Source: Ekhidna sp964289745
GTDB taxonomy: Bacteria; Bacteroidota; Bacteroidia; Cytophagales; Cyclobacteriaceae
Assembly: GCA_964289745.1 (NCBI GenBank)
Contig: CAXYMM010000002.1
Location: forward strand, 310,001-374,000
Direction of reading: 5' to 3'
DNA length: 64,000 bases
The notes beneath the pieces were generated by a model. It was not told the origin of the DNA. It ran no database searches and saw nothing but the letters and a program-made list of their open reading frames with translations. Of the stretch, positions 1 to 8,848 are shown in pieces (position 1 is the first letter of the stretch; every line of letters begins with the position of its first letter). The position numbers were made by a program, and so were the translations under genes.

Positions 1-506
1 ACGTTGAGAATACTTCCCAAAAGTACCAAAACGACCGAGGGAGGTATGATCTGCCCCAGTGTACCCGCAGACGCAATTACACCCGTACTGACCTGAGGGC
101 TATACCCATTTTTGAGCATAGTGGGTAAGCTAATTAACCCCATCGTAACGACTGTAGCTCCAACAATTCCCGTAGAGGCTGCCAACATTGCCCCAACAAT
201 TATTACGGCAATAGCCAAACCACCTCTAATCCTTCCAAAAAGCATACTCATGGAGTAAAGTAAACGCTCCGCAATTCCTGATTTTTCCAATGTCATTCCC
301 ATGAAAACAAACAATGGAACGGCCAGCAGTACAAAATTTTGCATCGTGCCATAAATTCTTAGCGAGAGCAGATAAAAAAAATCCGTATCAAAAAGAAAGA
401 TTCCTGCTAGAATGGAAATCCCACCTAGTGTGAAAGCGACAGGATATCCTATAAGGATAGCAAGAAAAATCACCCCAAAAAGGATAAATGGAAGGTATTC
501 AATCAT
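1..506 (-). CDS. TRAP transporter large permease, DctM type (3' part outside the window)
   Basis: This is the N-terminal 168 residues or so of a TRAP-type large membrane subunit; the gene runs off the left edge. The reading begins MIEYLPFILFGV and contains strongly hydrophobic segments and glycine/proline-rich stretches typical of DctM, such as VPLFVFMGMTLEKSGIA and GQIIPPS. DctM forms the ion-coupled transmembrane channel that takes an acid from a periplasmic binding protein. The ATG at 506-504 overlaps the end of the small-permease gene (ATGATTGA), so the two are co-translated. The substrate cannot be read from this part. Confidence 0.88.
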   Translation of the reverse strand, partial: MIEYLPFILFGVIFLAILIGYPVAFTLGGISILAGIFLFDTDFFYLLSLRIYGTMQNFVLLAVPLFVFMGMTLEKSGIAERLLYSMSMLFGRIRGGLAIAVIIVGAMLAASTGIVGATVVTMGLISLPTMLKNGYSPQVSTGVIASAGTLGQIIPPSVVLVLLGSILN

Positions 507-984
507 TTTTAAGTTCTTTTAATGATTTAAAAAAAATAGAAACCCCTTGTAAGCCGAGCAATAGAAAGGAGAGCGGTATCACAGCCTTTAGTGCCCATCG
601 ATAAGGAAGGCCTCCAGGTTGAGCACTGGTTTCATTCAACCTATAAGAACTCGCCACAAAAGAGAGAGATTCCCAAAACGTAATTGAGCAAAGGGGAAAT
701 AATAAAAAAAATGTTCCCAGTAAGTTGATCCAAGCTTGGGTTTGTGCTGAGAACCGATTATAAAACACATCGACTCGCACGTGCCTGTCTTCCTGCAAGG
801 TCCAAGGAGTGCCAAGAAGAAAAATGAGGGCAAACAAGTGCCACTCTAATTCAAAAGAAGCTACCGAAGTGATGTTAAAAACATATCTGAGTAATACATC
901 TACAATGATGAATAAAACCAATAGCAATGTGAGCCACGAAATGCCTTTGCCTATGCCAATATTTAATTTGTCGATCCACAGCAT
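499..984 (-). CDS. TRAP transporter small permease, DctQ type
   Basis: 161-residue inner-membrane protein with four predicted transmembrane helices (about residues 15-37, 46-66, 85-108, 130-152). The motif LEWHLFALIFLLG followed by a charged EDRHVRVD is the DctQ signature. It is the small membrane subunit that pairs with DctM. It overlaps the large-permease gene by 8 bp and the starts of this gene and rlmN are 47 bp apart and divergent, so promoters for both must lie in 985-1031. No periplasmic binding protein (DctP) is visible upstream; it may be beyond the left edge or elsewhere. Confidence 0.88.
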   Translation of the reverse strand: MLWIDKLNIGIGKGISWLTLLLVLFIIVDVLLRYVFNITSVASFELEWHLFALIFLLGTPWTLQEDRHVRVDVFYNRFSAQTQAWINLLGTFFLLFPLCSITFWESLSFVASSYRLNETSAQPGGLPYRWALKAVIPLSFLLLGLQGVSIFFKSLKELKND

Positions 985-1031
985 TCAACGAAAATAGCAA
1001 AATAACGGAAACGCAATTCTACCTTTACCGT

Positions 1032-2081
1032 ATGAAAGACATCCGAAGGGAATCGTTGGAAGCGCTAATAACTTGGTTTGAAACGAAAGGAGAGAAAAAA
1101 TTTCGAGCCAAGCAGGTTTGGGAATGGCTTTGGGTAAAGTCTGCCCATTCTTTCGATGAGATGTCGAACTTATCCAAAACGTTGAGAGACCAATTAAAGG
1201 AAACCTTTATAATAAATCAGATCAGAACAGATAGTTTGCAACTTTCGAACGACGGCACGATAAAATCTGCATTCCAGCTTCACGACAATCATTTGATCGA
1301 AGGGGTGCTAATACCAGCAGAAAACAGGATGACAGCGTGCGTCTCCTCCCAAGTAGGTTGTTCTTTAAGTTGTAAGTTCTGTGCCACGGGCTATATGAAA
1401 CGTGAGCGCAACCTCAACGGGGCAGAGATATACGATCAAGTAGTAGCCCTTCGAAAGCAAGCAGAGGAACACTATCTAAAACCCTTATCCAACATCGTAT
1501 TTATGGGAATGGGTGAGCCGCTACTTAACTATAAGGGTATTATGGAAGGTATTGAGCGGATCACCTCCAAAGAGGGTTTGAATATATCTCCAAAACGAAT
1601 TACGATATCGACTGCGGGTATTGAAAAAATGATTCGGAAGTTGGGAGACGATAAAGCAAAGTTCAACCTCGCCTTGAGCCTCCATGCCGCAGACGACCAG
1701 AAACGTGATCAAATCATGCCCATTAATGAATCCAATACCCTCGCATCTTTACTTACAGCCTTAAATTATTTTTACGACAAGACAGGCAACCGAATCACCT
1801 TCGAGTATATCTTATTTTACGATTTTAACGATTCAATTGAGGATGCAGAAAAACTCTTGATATATGCTAGAAAAGTACCTAAGGTTAGAATTAATATTAT
1901 TGAGTATAATCCGATATCGGAAGCAAACTTTGCCAAAGCCGATGCGGATACCATTGATCGCTTTGCAAATCATTTAATAAAAGGAGGTATCGCTACGAGT
2001 GTAAGAAGAAGCCGCGGAAGAGATATAGATGCTGCTTGCGGACAATTAGCGAATAAATCAAAAATTGACGTAATTCGCTAG
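1032..2081 (+). CDS. rlmN: 23S rRNA (adenine(2503)-C2)-methyltransferase / tRNA A37 methyltransferase RlmN
   Basis: 349 residues, the usual length. Radical-SAM enzyme that methylates C2 of A2503 in 23S rRNA and A37 of some tRNAs. The CxxxCxxC iron-sulfur motif is at C110, C114 and C117 (CSLSCKFC), followed by ATGYMKRERNL. The GMGEPLLNY motif follows, and the C-terminal VRRSRGRDIDAACGQLA carries the second catalytic cysteine region. Single gene, divergent from the TRAP operon. The 150-bp gap to the next gene holds nothing recognised. Confidence 0.97.
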   Translation: MKDIRRESLEALITWFETKGEKKFRAKQVWEWLWVKSAHSFDEMSNLSKTLRDQLKETFIINQIRTDSLQLSNDGTIKSAFQLHDNHLIEGVLIPAENRMTACVSSQVGCSLSCKFCATGYMKRERNLNGAEIYDQVVALRKQAEEHYLKPLSNIVFMGMGEPLLNYKGIMEGIERITSKEGLNISPKRITISTAGIEKMIRKLGDDKAKFNLALSLHAADDQKRDQIMPINESNTLASLLTALNYFYDKTGNRITFEYILFYDFNDSIEDAEKLLIYARKVPKVRINIIEYNPISEANFAKADADTIDRFANHLIKGGIATSVRRSRGRDIDAACGQLANKSKIDVIR

Positions 2082-2231
2082 CAAATGAAGTCTACCATTG
2101 ACTTTGTACCTTCATTCTATTTTTTGAAAATACAAAAATAATTTCTTGCATTAAAATTGACCGTTCCATTAGAACCCTCCTCCAAGAAAGACTACGATTA
2201 GCAGGCTTTTTTAAACAAAATCATTAGTCTC

Positions 2232-3128
2232 CTACTTTCTGCTGGCATTAAAAAGTTTTTGTTTTTCATCTTTTGATAAGCTCTCATATCCTTTTTCGGA
2301 GATTTTATCTAAAATTGCATCAATTTCCGATTGAGGGGCTACCGTGCTACTGGCTGCGGTCTTTTTAGCCTTAGCCTTCCGTGAGGGTCGACCATTCCCA
2401 GAACGATGCGTCACTTTGATTTTTGGCTGGGGCTTGAAAAGACTTTTTAAAAAGTTAATCGACAAAATTACCCAGCCTCCAATATCGTTTCCTTTTTGTA
2501 ACTGGCTCATGTACACCCAGCCCATTAGCGCACCTCCTAGGTGGGCAAATTCACCTCCAGGGTTCGTAGTTCCCCTCGTTCCTATCAAACTCAAAAAGAC
2601 AGACACCAGCGCGATGTACTTTATTTTGACTGGTCCGATAAACATGAGAAACATGGTATGGTTTGGGAAGTAAACGGCAGCTCCGATCACGGTTGCGGTA
2701 ACGCCAGCACTTGCGCCTACAATCGTTGCCACCAGAGCGATGTCCTTAAATTGAGGTATAATATTGTAAGCTCCAATAAATGCAATAATTCCTCCTAATA
2801 TACCCATTGTAAAAACAACTATTACTTTTTCACTTCCTAGAAAATCTTGAATGATTTTTCCAAACCAGTAAAACCAAAGCATATTGAATAGAATATGGAA
2901 AAAATCGCCATGTACAAACGCATGCGTAATAAGAGTCCACGGCTTCGTGATAATTGAGACTAGGTTTGAAGACATACCAAACCACACCCTTATGTAGTCC
3001 CCTAGACCAACAATTAAAAGCACACCAGTTAGCACGAACATCATTACATTAAGTAAAATGATCTGCGCTACTGCATTGTTTGGCTTGTTCCAAGCGTTTT
3101 TAAAATCGTCTAATATTCCTCCGTTCAT
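2232..3128 (-). CDS. rhomboid family intramembrane serine protease
   Basis: About 298 residues with six predicted membrane helices and a long basic C-terminal tail (residues about 230-298). The catalytic serine is in GASAGV and the catalytic histidine in FAHLGGALMGW; HGDFFHILFNMLWFYWFG is the family HxxxN helix. Rhomboids cut substrates inside or near the membrane. I place the start at ATG 3128 (MNGGILDDF), 2 bp after the stop of the second rhomboid gene, so the pair is one transcript. The tail (KKTAASSTVAPQSEIDAI...) ends in a short helix resembling those on other Bacteroidota rhomboids. Confidence 0.93.
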   Translation of the reverse strand: MNGGILDDFKNAWNKPNNAVAQIILLNVMMFVLTGVLLIVGLGDYIRVWFGMSSNLVSIITKPWTLITHAFVHGDFFHILFNMLWFYWFGKIIQDFLGSEKVIVVFTMGILGGIIAFIGAYNIIPQFKDIALVATIVGASAGVTATVIGAAVYFPNHTMFLMFIGPVKIKYIALVSVFLSLIGTRGTTNPGGEFAHLGGALMGWVYMSQLQKGNDIGGWVILSINFLKSLFKPQPKIKVTHRSGNGRPSRKAKAKKTAASSTVAPQSEIDAILDKISEKGYESLSKDEKQKLFNASRK

Positions 3129-3130
3129 AA

Positions 3131-3922
3131 TCAATAAAACCTTCGAGTATCTTTTTTCCAGAGTTTTAACATAATAAAAGCAATCAACATTCCACTTAAA
3201 TGAGCCAAGTGAGCTACGTTATCTCCAGGAGTTCGCGTAAACTCAGAATACAATTCATACATAGCGTAGAAAAAAACCAAATACTTGGCCTTGATTGGTA
3301 TAGGAGGGAACAACAAAAGCAGCTCGGTGTTTGGAAACAAAAAAGCAAATGCAAATAAAATCCCAAAAACAGCTCCAGATGCCCCTATCATGTTTCCGTT
3401 CGTGATATAGGCCAAATAGATAGACTCTACTACACCAATAGTTTGTTGTTCATAGGAGGGATTCTCATAATAAAGGTCTATCAACTCAGCCAAGCTATTC
3501 TTATTTAGCCCTATTGATTTATGTTTAACTACGAAGGTTTCGAAGGACTCTGGCGTTGGGTTTGCAATGTAAGTTTCTGCGTCATTTTTTAGTGGATACT
3601 TTTCTACAGCATCAACCAAACCATAAAGAAACCCAGCTCCAATGCCGCATGCTAGATAAAAAATCATGAATCTTTTTGATCCCCAGACCGACTCCAGCAT
3701 TGGTGCGAATACCAATACTGCAATCATATTTCCGATAAGATGCAAAGTTCCTGCATGCAACCACATATACGTAAGGAATTGATATAAGGCAAACTCGGAA
3801 GAAAAGAAAACCCGAAGACCCAAAAAATCTACTAGCGGAAGTCTCCCCAGCGAACCTATGAAATAGATTGCTACATTAATAATCAAGATATTCTTAGCAA
3901 CCGGAGTGAGTGATCTAAACAC
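3131..3922 (-). CDS. rhomboid family intramembrane serine protease
   Basis: 263 residues, GTG start at 3922. The rhomboid core is clear: HAGTLHLIGNMIAVLVFAP, GASGAVFGILFAFA (catalytic serine) and VAHLAHLSGMLIAF (catalytic histidine). A roughly 70-residue soluble insert (about residues 105-175, rich in Glu, Lys and Tyr) sits between helices and faces the periplasm or cytoplasm; such inserts are common in the Bacteroidota branch. It precedes the other rhomboid gene in the same direction with a 2-bp gap and lies 22 bp downstream of mutL, so all four genes from 6100 to 2232 may be one operon. Confidence 0.92.
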   Translation of the reverse strand: MFRSLTPVAKNILIINVAIYFIGSLGRLPLVDFLGLRVFFSSEFALYQFLTYMWLHAGTLHLIGNMIAVLVFAPMLESVWGSKRFMIFYLACGIGAGFLYGLVDAVEKYPLKNDAETYIANPTPESFETFVVKHKSIGLNKNSLAELIDLYYENPSYEQQTIGVVESIYLAYITNGNMIGASGAVFGILFAFAFLFPNTELLLLFPPIPIKAKYLVFFYAMYELYSEFTRTPGDNVAHLAHLSGMLIAFIMLKLWKKDTRRFY

Positions 3923-3944
3923 GCTTATTATTCGTTTATTCTTG

Positions 3945-5765
3945 CTACTTTTTGAACCAATCGTTTATTTGCTCTAAGCTAATCAAAACATAAGTAGAAT
4001 TTCCATCTGGTGTAAAATTTGGTTGTTCGCAGGCAAAGAGTTTGTCTATTAGCGAATCCATTTCTTCTTCCTTTAACTTAGCGCATTTTAAGGTTGAGGT
4101 TCGTTTGGCCATAGCCCTTGCCAAACTTTCGTTTTTAGGAATGTTCAGCTTTTGAGCATTGCATTTAAATTGTTCAATCAATCCTTCAAATATTTCTTTT
4201 TCATTACAAGAAGCCAGATCCGATGGAATCCCCTGAATCATTACCATTTGCTGACCTATTTCTTCAAACTCAAACCCAAGTTTTTTGATTTCGTCCTTGA
4301 GCTCTACCACCAACGCAAAGTCAGAGGGGTTGAGTGGAACTTGCTGAGGAAACATGCAGGATTGCGAAGTGCCTGAGCTCGCAGACATTGCCTTTATGTA
4401 TTGCTCAAAAAGTATTCGCTCTAAAGCCGCCATTTTGTCCAAAATGACCATTCCACTTTTTACCTGACGCAGGAGGTACTGATCGTGCAAGTGATAGGTC
4501 GACTTTTTCTCTTTCGGTGAAAAAGATTGGTTCATAGAACTTGGAAACACTGAAGTAGTGTCTCTTTCTCTTTCAGCTTTCTGAATAGAGGTAACCTCCT
4601 CTTGAGATACTGAAGCATAGAGCTCATTCAGCTTCTCCAGTCTACCTTTATTATTCTCAATGTTTCGGAATGTGCTATAATCTCGATCCTTTTTTGAAGA
4701 GATTGCATTGCTTTCTCGTTGGAAGTTGAGGTGAGTAAAACTTACATCTGAAGAAAAATCCAGTGAGGGCATTACGTTATAGGAAGCCAAAGCCTGCCTC
4801 ACACTCGCATTGATAATGCCATAAAGCATTCTGTCATTATCAAATTTTACTTCCGTCTTTGTCGGGTGGACATTGATATCAACATGGATAGGATCAATCT
4901 CAATGAAGAGTGCATAAAAGGGAAAGTAATCTTCCTTTAGCATTCCCTCATATGCTTTAACAACTGCGTGATTGAGGTAGCTGTTTTTGATAAAACGATG
5001 GTTGATGAAAAAAAATTGTTCGCCTCTCGTTTTCTTGGCGTTTTCAGGCTTTCCGACGTAGCCCATTATTTTCACGTGTTCTGTCACTTCAGAAGTCGTG
5101 ATGAGTTGCTGACGATAGTTTTTGCCGAATAGTTGTACAATTCGCTTGCTCAATTTTCCTTGATCCAGACGGAAAAGCTCCAAATCATTTTGCATGAAAG
5201 TAAAGCTTATCTGTGAGTTGGCCAATGCAATACGTTGAAACTCGTCGGTAATATGTCGCATCTCTACAGGATTTGACTTAAGGAAGTTTCGTCGTGCAGG
5301 GACATTGTAGAAAAGGTTTTTTACAGAGATGGAGGTGCCATTTCCATGAGCAATCGGGTCTTGGCTTTTTATTTCAGATGCCTCAACAATAATTTGCGTA
5401 CCCAATTCGTCAGTAGATTGCTTCGTTTTTAAATCCACTTGAGCCACAGCAGCTATAGAGGCCATAGCTTCCCCTCGAAAGCCCAGGGTGTTTATTTTGA
5501 AAAGGTCATCAGATGTTCTGATTTTGGAGGTTGCATGACGCTCGAAACTCATTCTTGCATCTGTCACACTCATTCCCTTCCCATCATCTACAACTTGTAT
5601 CAATGATTTTCCTGCGTCTTTTATGATTAATTTAATATCAGTAGCCTCAGCGTCCACACTATTCTCCAGCATTTCTTTTACTACAGAAGCCGGCCGCTGT
5701 ACTACTTCCCCCGCAGCGATTTGGTTGGCAATGCTATCAGGTAGCAAATGAATGACATCGCTCAT
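3945..5765 (-). CDS. mutL: DNA mismatch repair protein MutL
   Basis: 606 residues. N-terminal GHKL ATPase: IAAGEVVQRPASVVKEMLENSVDA, VDDGKGM and LGFRGEAMASIAAVA. A transducer domain follows, with HPTKTEVKF. The linker (about 330-420) is low in complexity and the C-terminal dimerisation domain is at about 425-606. The endonuclease motifs of Gram-positive MutL are not intact: DQHA(x)2E reads DKMAALE and the CPHGRP-like site reads FTPDGNS. That may be the normal state in this phylum (from memory), so loss of nicking activity is only an inference. Its start overlaps the stop of the upstream 112-residue gene by 4 bp (ATGA). Confidence 0.96.
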   Translation of the reverse strand: MSDVIHLLPDSIANQIAAGEVVQRPASVVKEMLENSVDAEATDIKLIIKDAGKSLIQVVDDGKGMSVTDARMSFERHATSKIRTSDDLFKINTLGFRGEAMASIAAVAQVDLKTKQSTDELGTQIIVEASEIKSQDPIAHGNGTSISVKNLFYNVPARRNFLKSNPVEMRHITDEFQRIALANSQISFTFMQNDLELFRLDQGKLSKRIVQLFGKNYRQQLITTSEVTEHVKIMGYVGKPENAKKTRGEQFFFINHRFIKNSYLNHAVVKAYEGMLKEDYFPFYALFIEIDPIHVDINVHPTKTEVKFDNDRMLYGIINASVRQALASYNVMPSLDFSSDVSFTHLNFQRESNAISSKKDRDYSTFRNIENNKGRLEKLNELYASVSQEEVTSIQKAERERDTTSVFPSSMNQSFSPKEKKSTYHLHDQYLLRQVKSGMVILDKMAALERILFEQYIKAMSASSGTSQSCMFPQQVPLNPSDFALVVELKDEIKKLGFEFEEIGQQMVMIQGIPSDLASCNEKEIFEGLIEQFKCNAQKLNIPKNESLARAMAKRTSTLKCAKLKEEEMDSLIDKLFACEQPNFTPDGNSTYVLISLEQINDWFKK

Positions 5766-6100
5766 TTACGTTTTCGGATTGATTTTAGTCGATATATAAA
5801 GTAAAGAAGAATAGCCACCCAAGCTATGTAATAGAACACATCTGATCCTAAATAAAGCCAGCCTATTGCTAGTGCGCCAAGCAAAGTGGCAATACCAAGC
5901 TGAGTGAGTGAAGCATTGGTGGCGGATTTTGTCTTTCGTTTAAAGCTAATGCTACCAGGCTGATAATCCTTGGTTTCATTATTATCCACCCGCTGTTTGA
6001 TCCGCTCTGTTCTCTCCTTGATTTCTTCCTTTATCGGATCATAGTATCGAGGTTTAATGTGGAACTGTTGATGTCTGGGTATTTTAAAAAGAAATCGCAT
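5762..6100 (-). CDS. small two-helix membrane protein of unknown function
   Basis: 112 residues. The N-terminal half is basic and charged (YYDPIKEEIKERTERIKQRV, a likely short coiled coil). Two hydrophobic helices follow at about residues 66-84 and 87-104, and a basic tail KSIRKRK. This arrangement upstream of mutL recurs in Bacteroidota genomes as I recall, but no function is known to me. Its stop codon overlaps the mutL start, so it is probably translationally coupled to mutL. Confidence 0.8.
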   Translation of the reverse strand: MRFLFKIPRHQQFHIKPRYYDPIKEEIKERTERIKQRVDNNETKDYQPGSISFKRKTKSATNASLTQLGIATLLGALAIGWLYLGSDVFYYIAWVAILLYFIYRLKSIRKRK

Positions 6101-6578
6101 TTAGAAGAAATATGGAATAAATGTTATACTTAGAACATGACTTCAATAAAAAATTATTCAAATTTAAAATTAACCAACCTTTATGCGATCGGTAAGCACT
6201 TCATTTTTGATTTTACTTACACCAATGGCACAAGTCAACAAAAGTGACACAGAAATGGTCAGCGCAGTTTGGATCGGTGGTTTCGCTTTCTACCAACCCG
6301 TTTAGCTCAAGAAAAAGTCCACTATTTATGGCGCAATTTCAAATCCGCTACTAATGGACGAATGCCTTCTTTTATTGGAACGATTGGGTCGTACGAAGGG
6401 AATTAGGTATTTGTATTTCTGTCAAATGGCGTAATATCAGGATGCAGATAATTGGCGTTTGAATGATATTTTAAAATCAGAACTCGAATGCACGATTTCA
6501 TATACATAGTCATACAGCAATAAAATATCGAAACTAATTGCATGCAGGAGAGGTTTAAGGCAGTAAAACCAACTAGAA
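6101..6578. other. 478-bp intergenic region without a recognised gene
   Basis: Lies between two divergent transcription units (the mutL operon and bshA). No open frame of useful length with a ribosome site is present. Short stretches look partly coding (for example around 6137-6250) but are broken in every frame, so decayed DNA is possible. It must contain the promoters of both flanking units. I see no repeat or RNA structure that I can name. Confidence 0.6.
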
Positions 6579-7709
6579 ATGATTAAAGTAGGAGTCGTTT
6601 GTTACCCCACTTATGGTGGTAGTGGCGTTGTGGCCACAGAACTTGGTAAAGCAATGGCTAAAAAAGGACATGAGATACATTTTATTACGTACTCTCAACC
6701 CTCTCGATTAGATTTTTTCAACCCAAACCTCTACTACCACGAGGTCAGTGTAAAATCATATCCATTGTTTCAGTACCCTCCATATGAGCTTGCTTTAACA
6801 TCTAAAATGGTAGATGTAGCCATAAACGAAGACCTCGATATATTTCATGTGCATTACGCAGTTCCGCATGCATCAGCTGCATATATGGCGCAGCAAATTT
6901 TAAGATCGAAAGGGTATGATATTCCTTTCATCACCACCTTGCACGGCACGGACATCACCATAGTCGGAAAAGATGCGACAAATGAACCCGCGGTTACTTT
7001 CTCCATAAATGAGTCGAATGGTGTTACAGCCGTCTCTGAAGACCTGAAAAACGACACCTGCAATCATTTTGACATAAACCGACCCATCGAGGTGATCCCA
7101 AATTTTATTGATCTAAATCGTTTTAAAAAACAACCCAAGGAGCACTTTAAAAAAGCCATTTGTCCGAATGGAGAGAAGCTGGTGGTTCACACTTCCAACT
7201 TTAGGAGGGTAAAGCGTGTTGAAGATGTACTAGACATTTTTTGTGAATTAAGAAAAGTGATTCCATCCAAGCTATTGCTGATCGGAGATGGTCCTGAACG
7301 TCAAAGAATACAAGACAAAGCAAGAGAAATATGTACTGAAGATATTCGTTTCTTAGGTAAACTAGATGCAGTGGAGGAGGTACTTTCTGTTAGTGATTTA
7401 TTTCTTATTGCGTCTGAAAAAGAAAGTTTTGGGTTGGCAGCACTTGAAGCCATGGCATGTGAAGTTCCCGTAGTTTCATCTAATGCTGGAGGTTTACCAG
7501 AATTAAATAAAGAAGGTGCGTCAGGCTTCGTTTGCGAAGTAGGAGATATTGAAGGCATGGTAGAAAAGGCGATTCAGATTTTGGACAATGCTAATTTGGA
7601 GAAGTTCAAGCAAGGGGCTCTAGAACGAGCTCGAGAATTTGATTTGGAGGCTATTCTGCCAAAGTATGAATCTTATTATAAGAAAGTTTTAAAAAAACAC
7701 AGGAAATAA
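6579..7709 (+). CDS. bshA: N-acetyl-alpha-D-glucosaminyl L-malate synthase BshA
   Basis: 376 residues, GT4-family glycosyltransferase. Transfers GlcNAc from UDP-GlcNAc to L-malate, the first step of bacillithiol synthesis. The N-terminal CYPTYGGSGVVATELG and the HVHYAVPHA segment are typical of BshA, as is LHGTDIT. The C-terminal nucleotide site SEKESFGLAALEAMAC matches the GT4 E(x)7E motif. Length equals the Bacillus enzyme. bshB and bshC are not in the window. It is followed 67 bp later by the hydroxylase-family gene in the same direction. Confidence 0.95.
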   Translation: MIKVGVVCYPTYGGSGVVATELGKAMAKKGHEIHFITYSQPSRLDFFNPNLYYHEVSVKSYPLFQYPPYELALTSKMVDVAINEDLDIFHVHYAVPHASAAYMAQQILRSKGYDIPFITTLHGTDITIVGKDATNEPAVTFSINESNGVTAVSEDLKNDTCNHFDINRPIEVIPNFIDLNRFKKQPKEHFKKAICPNGEKLVVHTSNFRRVKRVEDVLDIFCELRKVIPSKLLLIGDGPERQRIQDKAREICTEDIRFLGKLDAVEEVLSVSDLFLIASEKESFGLAALEAMACEVPVVSSNAGGLPELNKEGASGFVCEVGDIEGMVEKAIQILDNANLEKFKQGALERAREFDLEAILPKYESYYKKVLKKHRK

Positions 7710-7776
7710 TTTGCATGTACTTATTAAACGTTTTCCGTAATTTTGCACCTAATTTGCGACGCAATTTTAAAATCGT

Positions 7777-8397
7777 ATGGAACTAAAAAACAAACCACAC
7801 TCAAAAGGAACTAAGAAGCTTTTTAAAAATAAATTCTTAGAAAAACTCACCAGAACTCATATATCCATTCCTCTAGTTGTGTTTTCACTCATTTCTGCTG
7901 GACTCATGATTTATGGGTTCAGAGCGTTGTATTTAACAGCTCTAACCGCATCACTCCTTTTTTTGGCAGGTGTCATAACTTTCACTTTAATAGAGTATAT
8001 TATTCATCGATTCTTATTTCATCTTTCTCCGAAAACGGAAAAAGAAGAAAAATTCGCTTATACCATCCATGGCGTACACCATGACTACCCTAAAGACAGG
8101 GATCGACTCGCCATGCCCATCCCATTAAGTTTAATATTGGCTGTAGGGTTCTTTTTTTTCTTCAAGCTATTCCTGGGAAATCTTGTATATGGGTTTCTCC
8201 CAGGATTTCTGATAGGGTATGCACTGTATCTATGGATACACTACATGGTACATGCTTTTCAGCCACCAAAGACTTTTTGGAAAGTGTTTTGGGTACACCA
8301 CGGAATACATCATTATAAGCAGCCAAAAAGAGCTTTTGGAGTATCTTCTCCTCTGTGGGATTTGATTTTCAGAACAATGCCAAAAAAGCAGGTTTAG
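7777..8397 (+). CDS. sterol desaturase / fatty acid hydroxylase family membrane protein
   Basis: 206 residues with about four transmembrane helices. It has the full set of histidine motifs for a di-iron centre: HRFLFH, HGVHHDYP, HYMVH and HHGIHHY. The pattern and length match the fatty acid 2-hydroxylase branch (Scs7/FA2H C-terminal domain), which acts on sphingolipid or other lipid acyl chains; Bacteroidota make sphingolipids and sulfonolipids, so hydroxylation of those is a reasonable guess. A strong symmetrical hairpin follows at 8544-8577. Confidence 0.88.
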   Translation: MELKNKPHSKGTKKLFKNKFLEKLTRTHISIPLVVFSLISAGLMIYGFRALYLTALTASLLFLAGVITFTLIEYIIHRFLFHLSPKTEKEEKFAYTIHGVHHDYPKDRDRLAMPIPLSLILAVGFFFFFKLFLGNLVYGFLPGFLIGYALYLWIHYMVHAFQPPKTFWKVFWVHHGIHHYKQPKRAFGVSSPLWDLIFRTMPKKQV

Positions 8398-8543
8398 TTT
8401 TTTTCCTACATCATTTGACTCTTTAGCCGCTATTTTCATTCGAAGCGAATTGGAATAATAATCAATTAAAAGAAAATCCGCAACGAGATATAACCAGATA
8501 AAATTCGGCGAATCCCATAGATAGGAAAAATGCCCTGCCAATA

Positions 8544-8577
8544 ATCAAAAAAGCTGATCAAAGCCAGCTTTTTTGAT
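8544..8577. terminator. symmetrical terminator hairpin, probably the original ssrA terminator
   Basis: ATCAAAAAAGCTG and CAGCTTTTTTGAT pair perfectly over 13 bp around an 8-nt loop, with an A run on one side and a T run on the other, so it can stop transcription in both directions. It lies 2 bp before the 22-bp copy of the ssrA 3' end. In the pre-insertion arrangement it would be the terminator directly behind minus-strand ssrA. Confidence 0.8.
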
Positions 8578-8579
8578 GT

Positions 8580-8601
8580 GTGGAGTCGGAGGGATTCGAA
8601 C
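8580..8601. repeat. att site: 22-bp direct repeat of the tmRNA 3' end (distal copy)
   Basis: The 22 bases from GTGGAGTCGG to ATTCGAAC are identical to 27109-27130, which is the T-arm and acceptor end of ssrA. Matching stops on both sides. The copy here lacks the rest of ssrA. Elements that integrate by tyrosine recombinase into ssrA leave exactly this: an intact gene at one end and a 3'-end fragment at the other. The 18.5 kb between the copies holds the fructan locus and a decayed rteC. Confidence 0.82.
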
Positions 8602-8848
8602 TTTATTATTAACTACTTGATAGTCAAAATTATACGAATTTTTACTGATCATATGCACCGAATTCCGTACCGCCTATTTTGAACTATTTTCATCTAGTAT
8701 TGGTTCATGGTCTGGGTTTGAATTGTTAATCATAACTGACAATATCCTATAATTACTAACTAATTTAATTGGCTATTAGGTTACATTTTCAATGGTATAT
8801 CTCTACCTCTGGAACATAGTTCATTATTCGATTATTAACTTCGATGCA
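8602..8848 (+). other. island left end and upstream region of the HTCS gene
   Basis: No gene seen. The stretch CACCGAATTCCGTACCGCC (from 8656) shares short motifs (CCGTACCG, GCACCGAAT or its complement) with the other island end near 26965-27010, and so may be a recombinase or accessory-factor site. AT-rich sequence from 8700 on should contain the HTCS promoter. Confidence 0.4.

Noticed and set aside
2232..3922. Tandem rhomboid proteases as a special proteolytic system
   Set aside because: Adjacent rhomboid genes near mutL look like an ordinary conserved arrangement; nothing in the sequence suggests a dedicated substrate.
3945..5765. MutL with altered endonuclease motifs, which might raise mutation or array slippage
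   Set aside because: Similar C-terminal motifs occur, as I recall, in other Bacteroidota MutL; mismatch repair also acts poorly on 5-bp loops, so a link to the arrays is not supported.
8580..8640. Sequence resembling a tRNA 3' end (GTTCGAATCCCTCCGACTCCA on the minus strand)
   Set aside because: No cloverleaf can be completed; the match is only the 22 bp shared with ssrA, so it was called an att remnant and not a tRNA.
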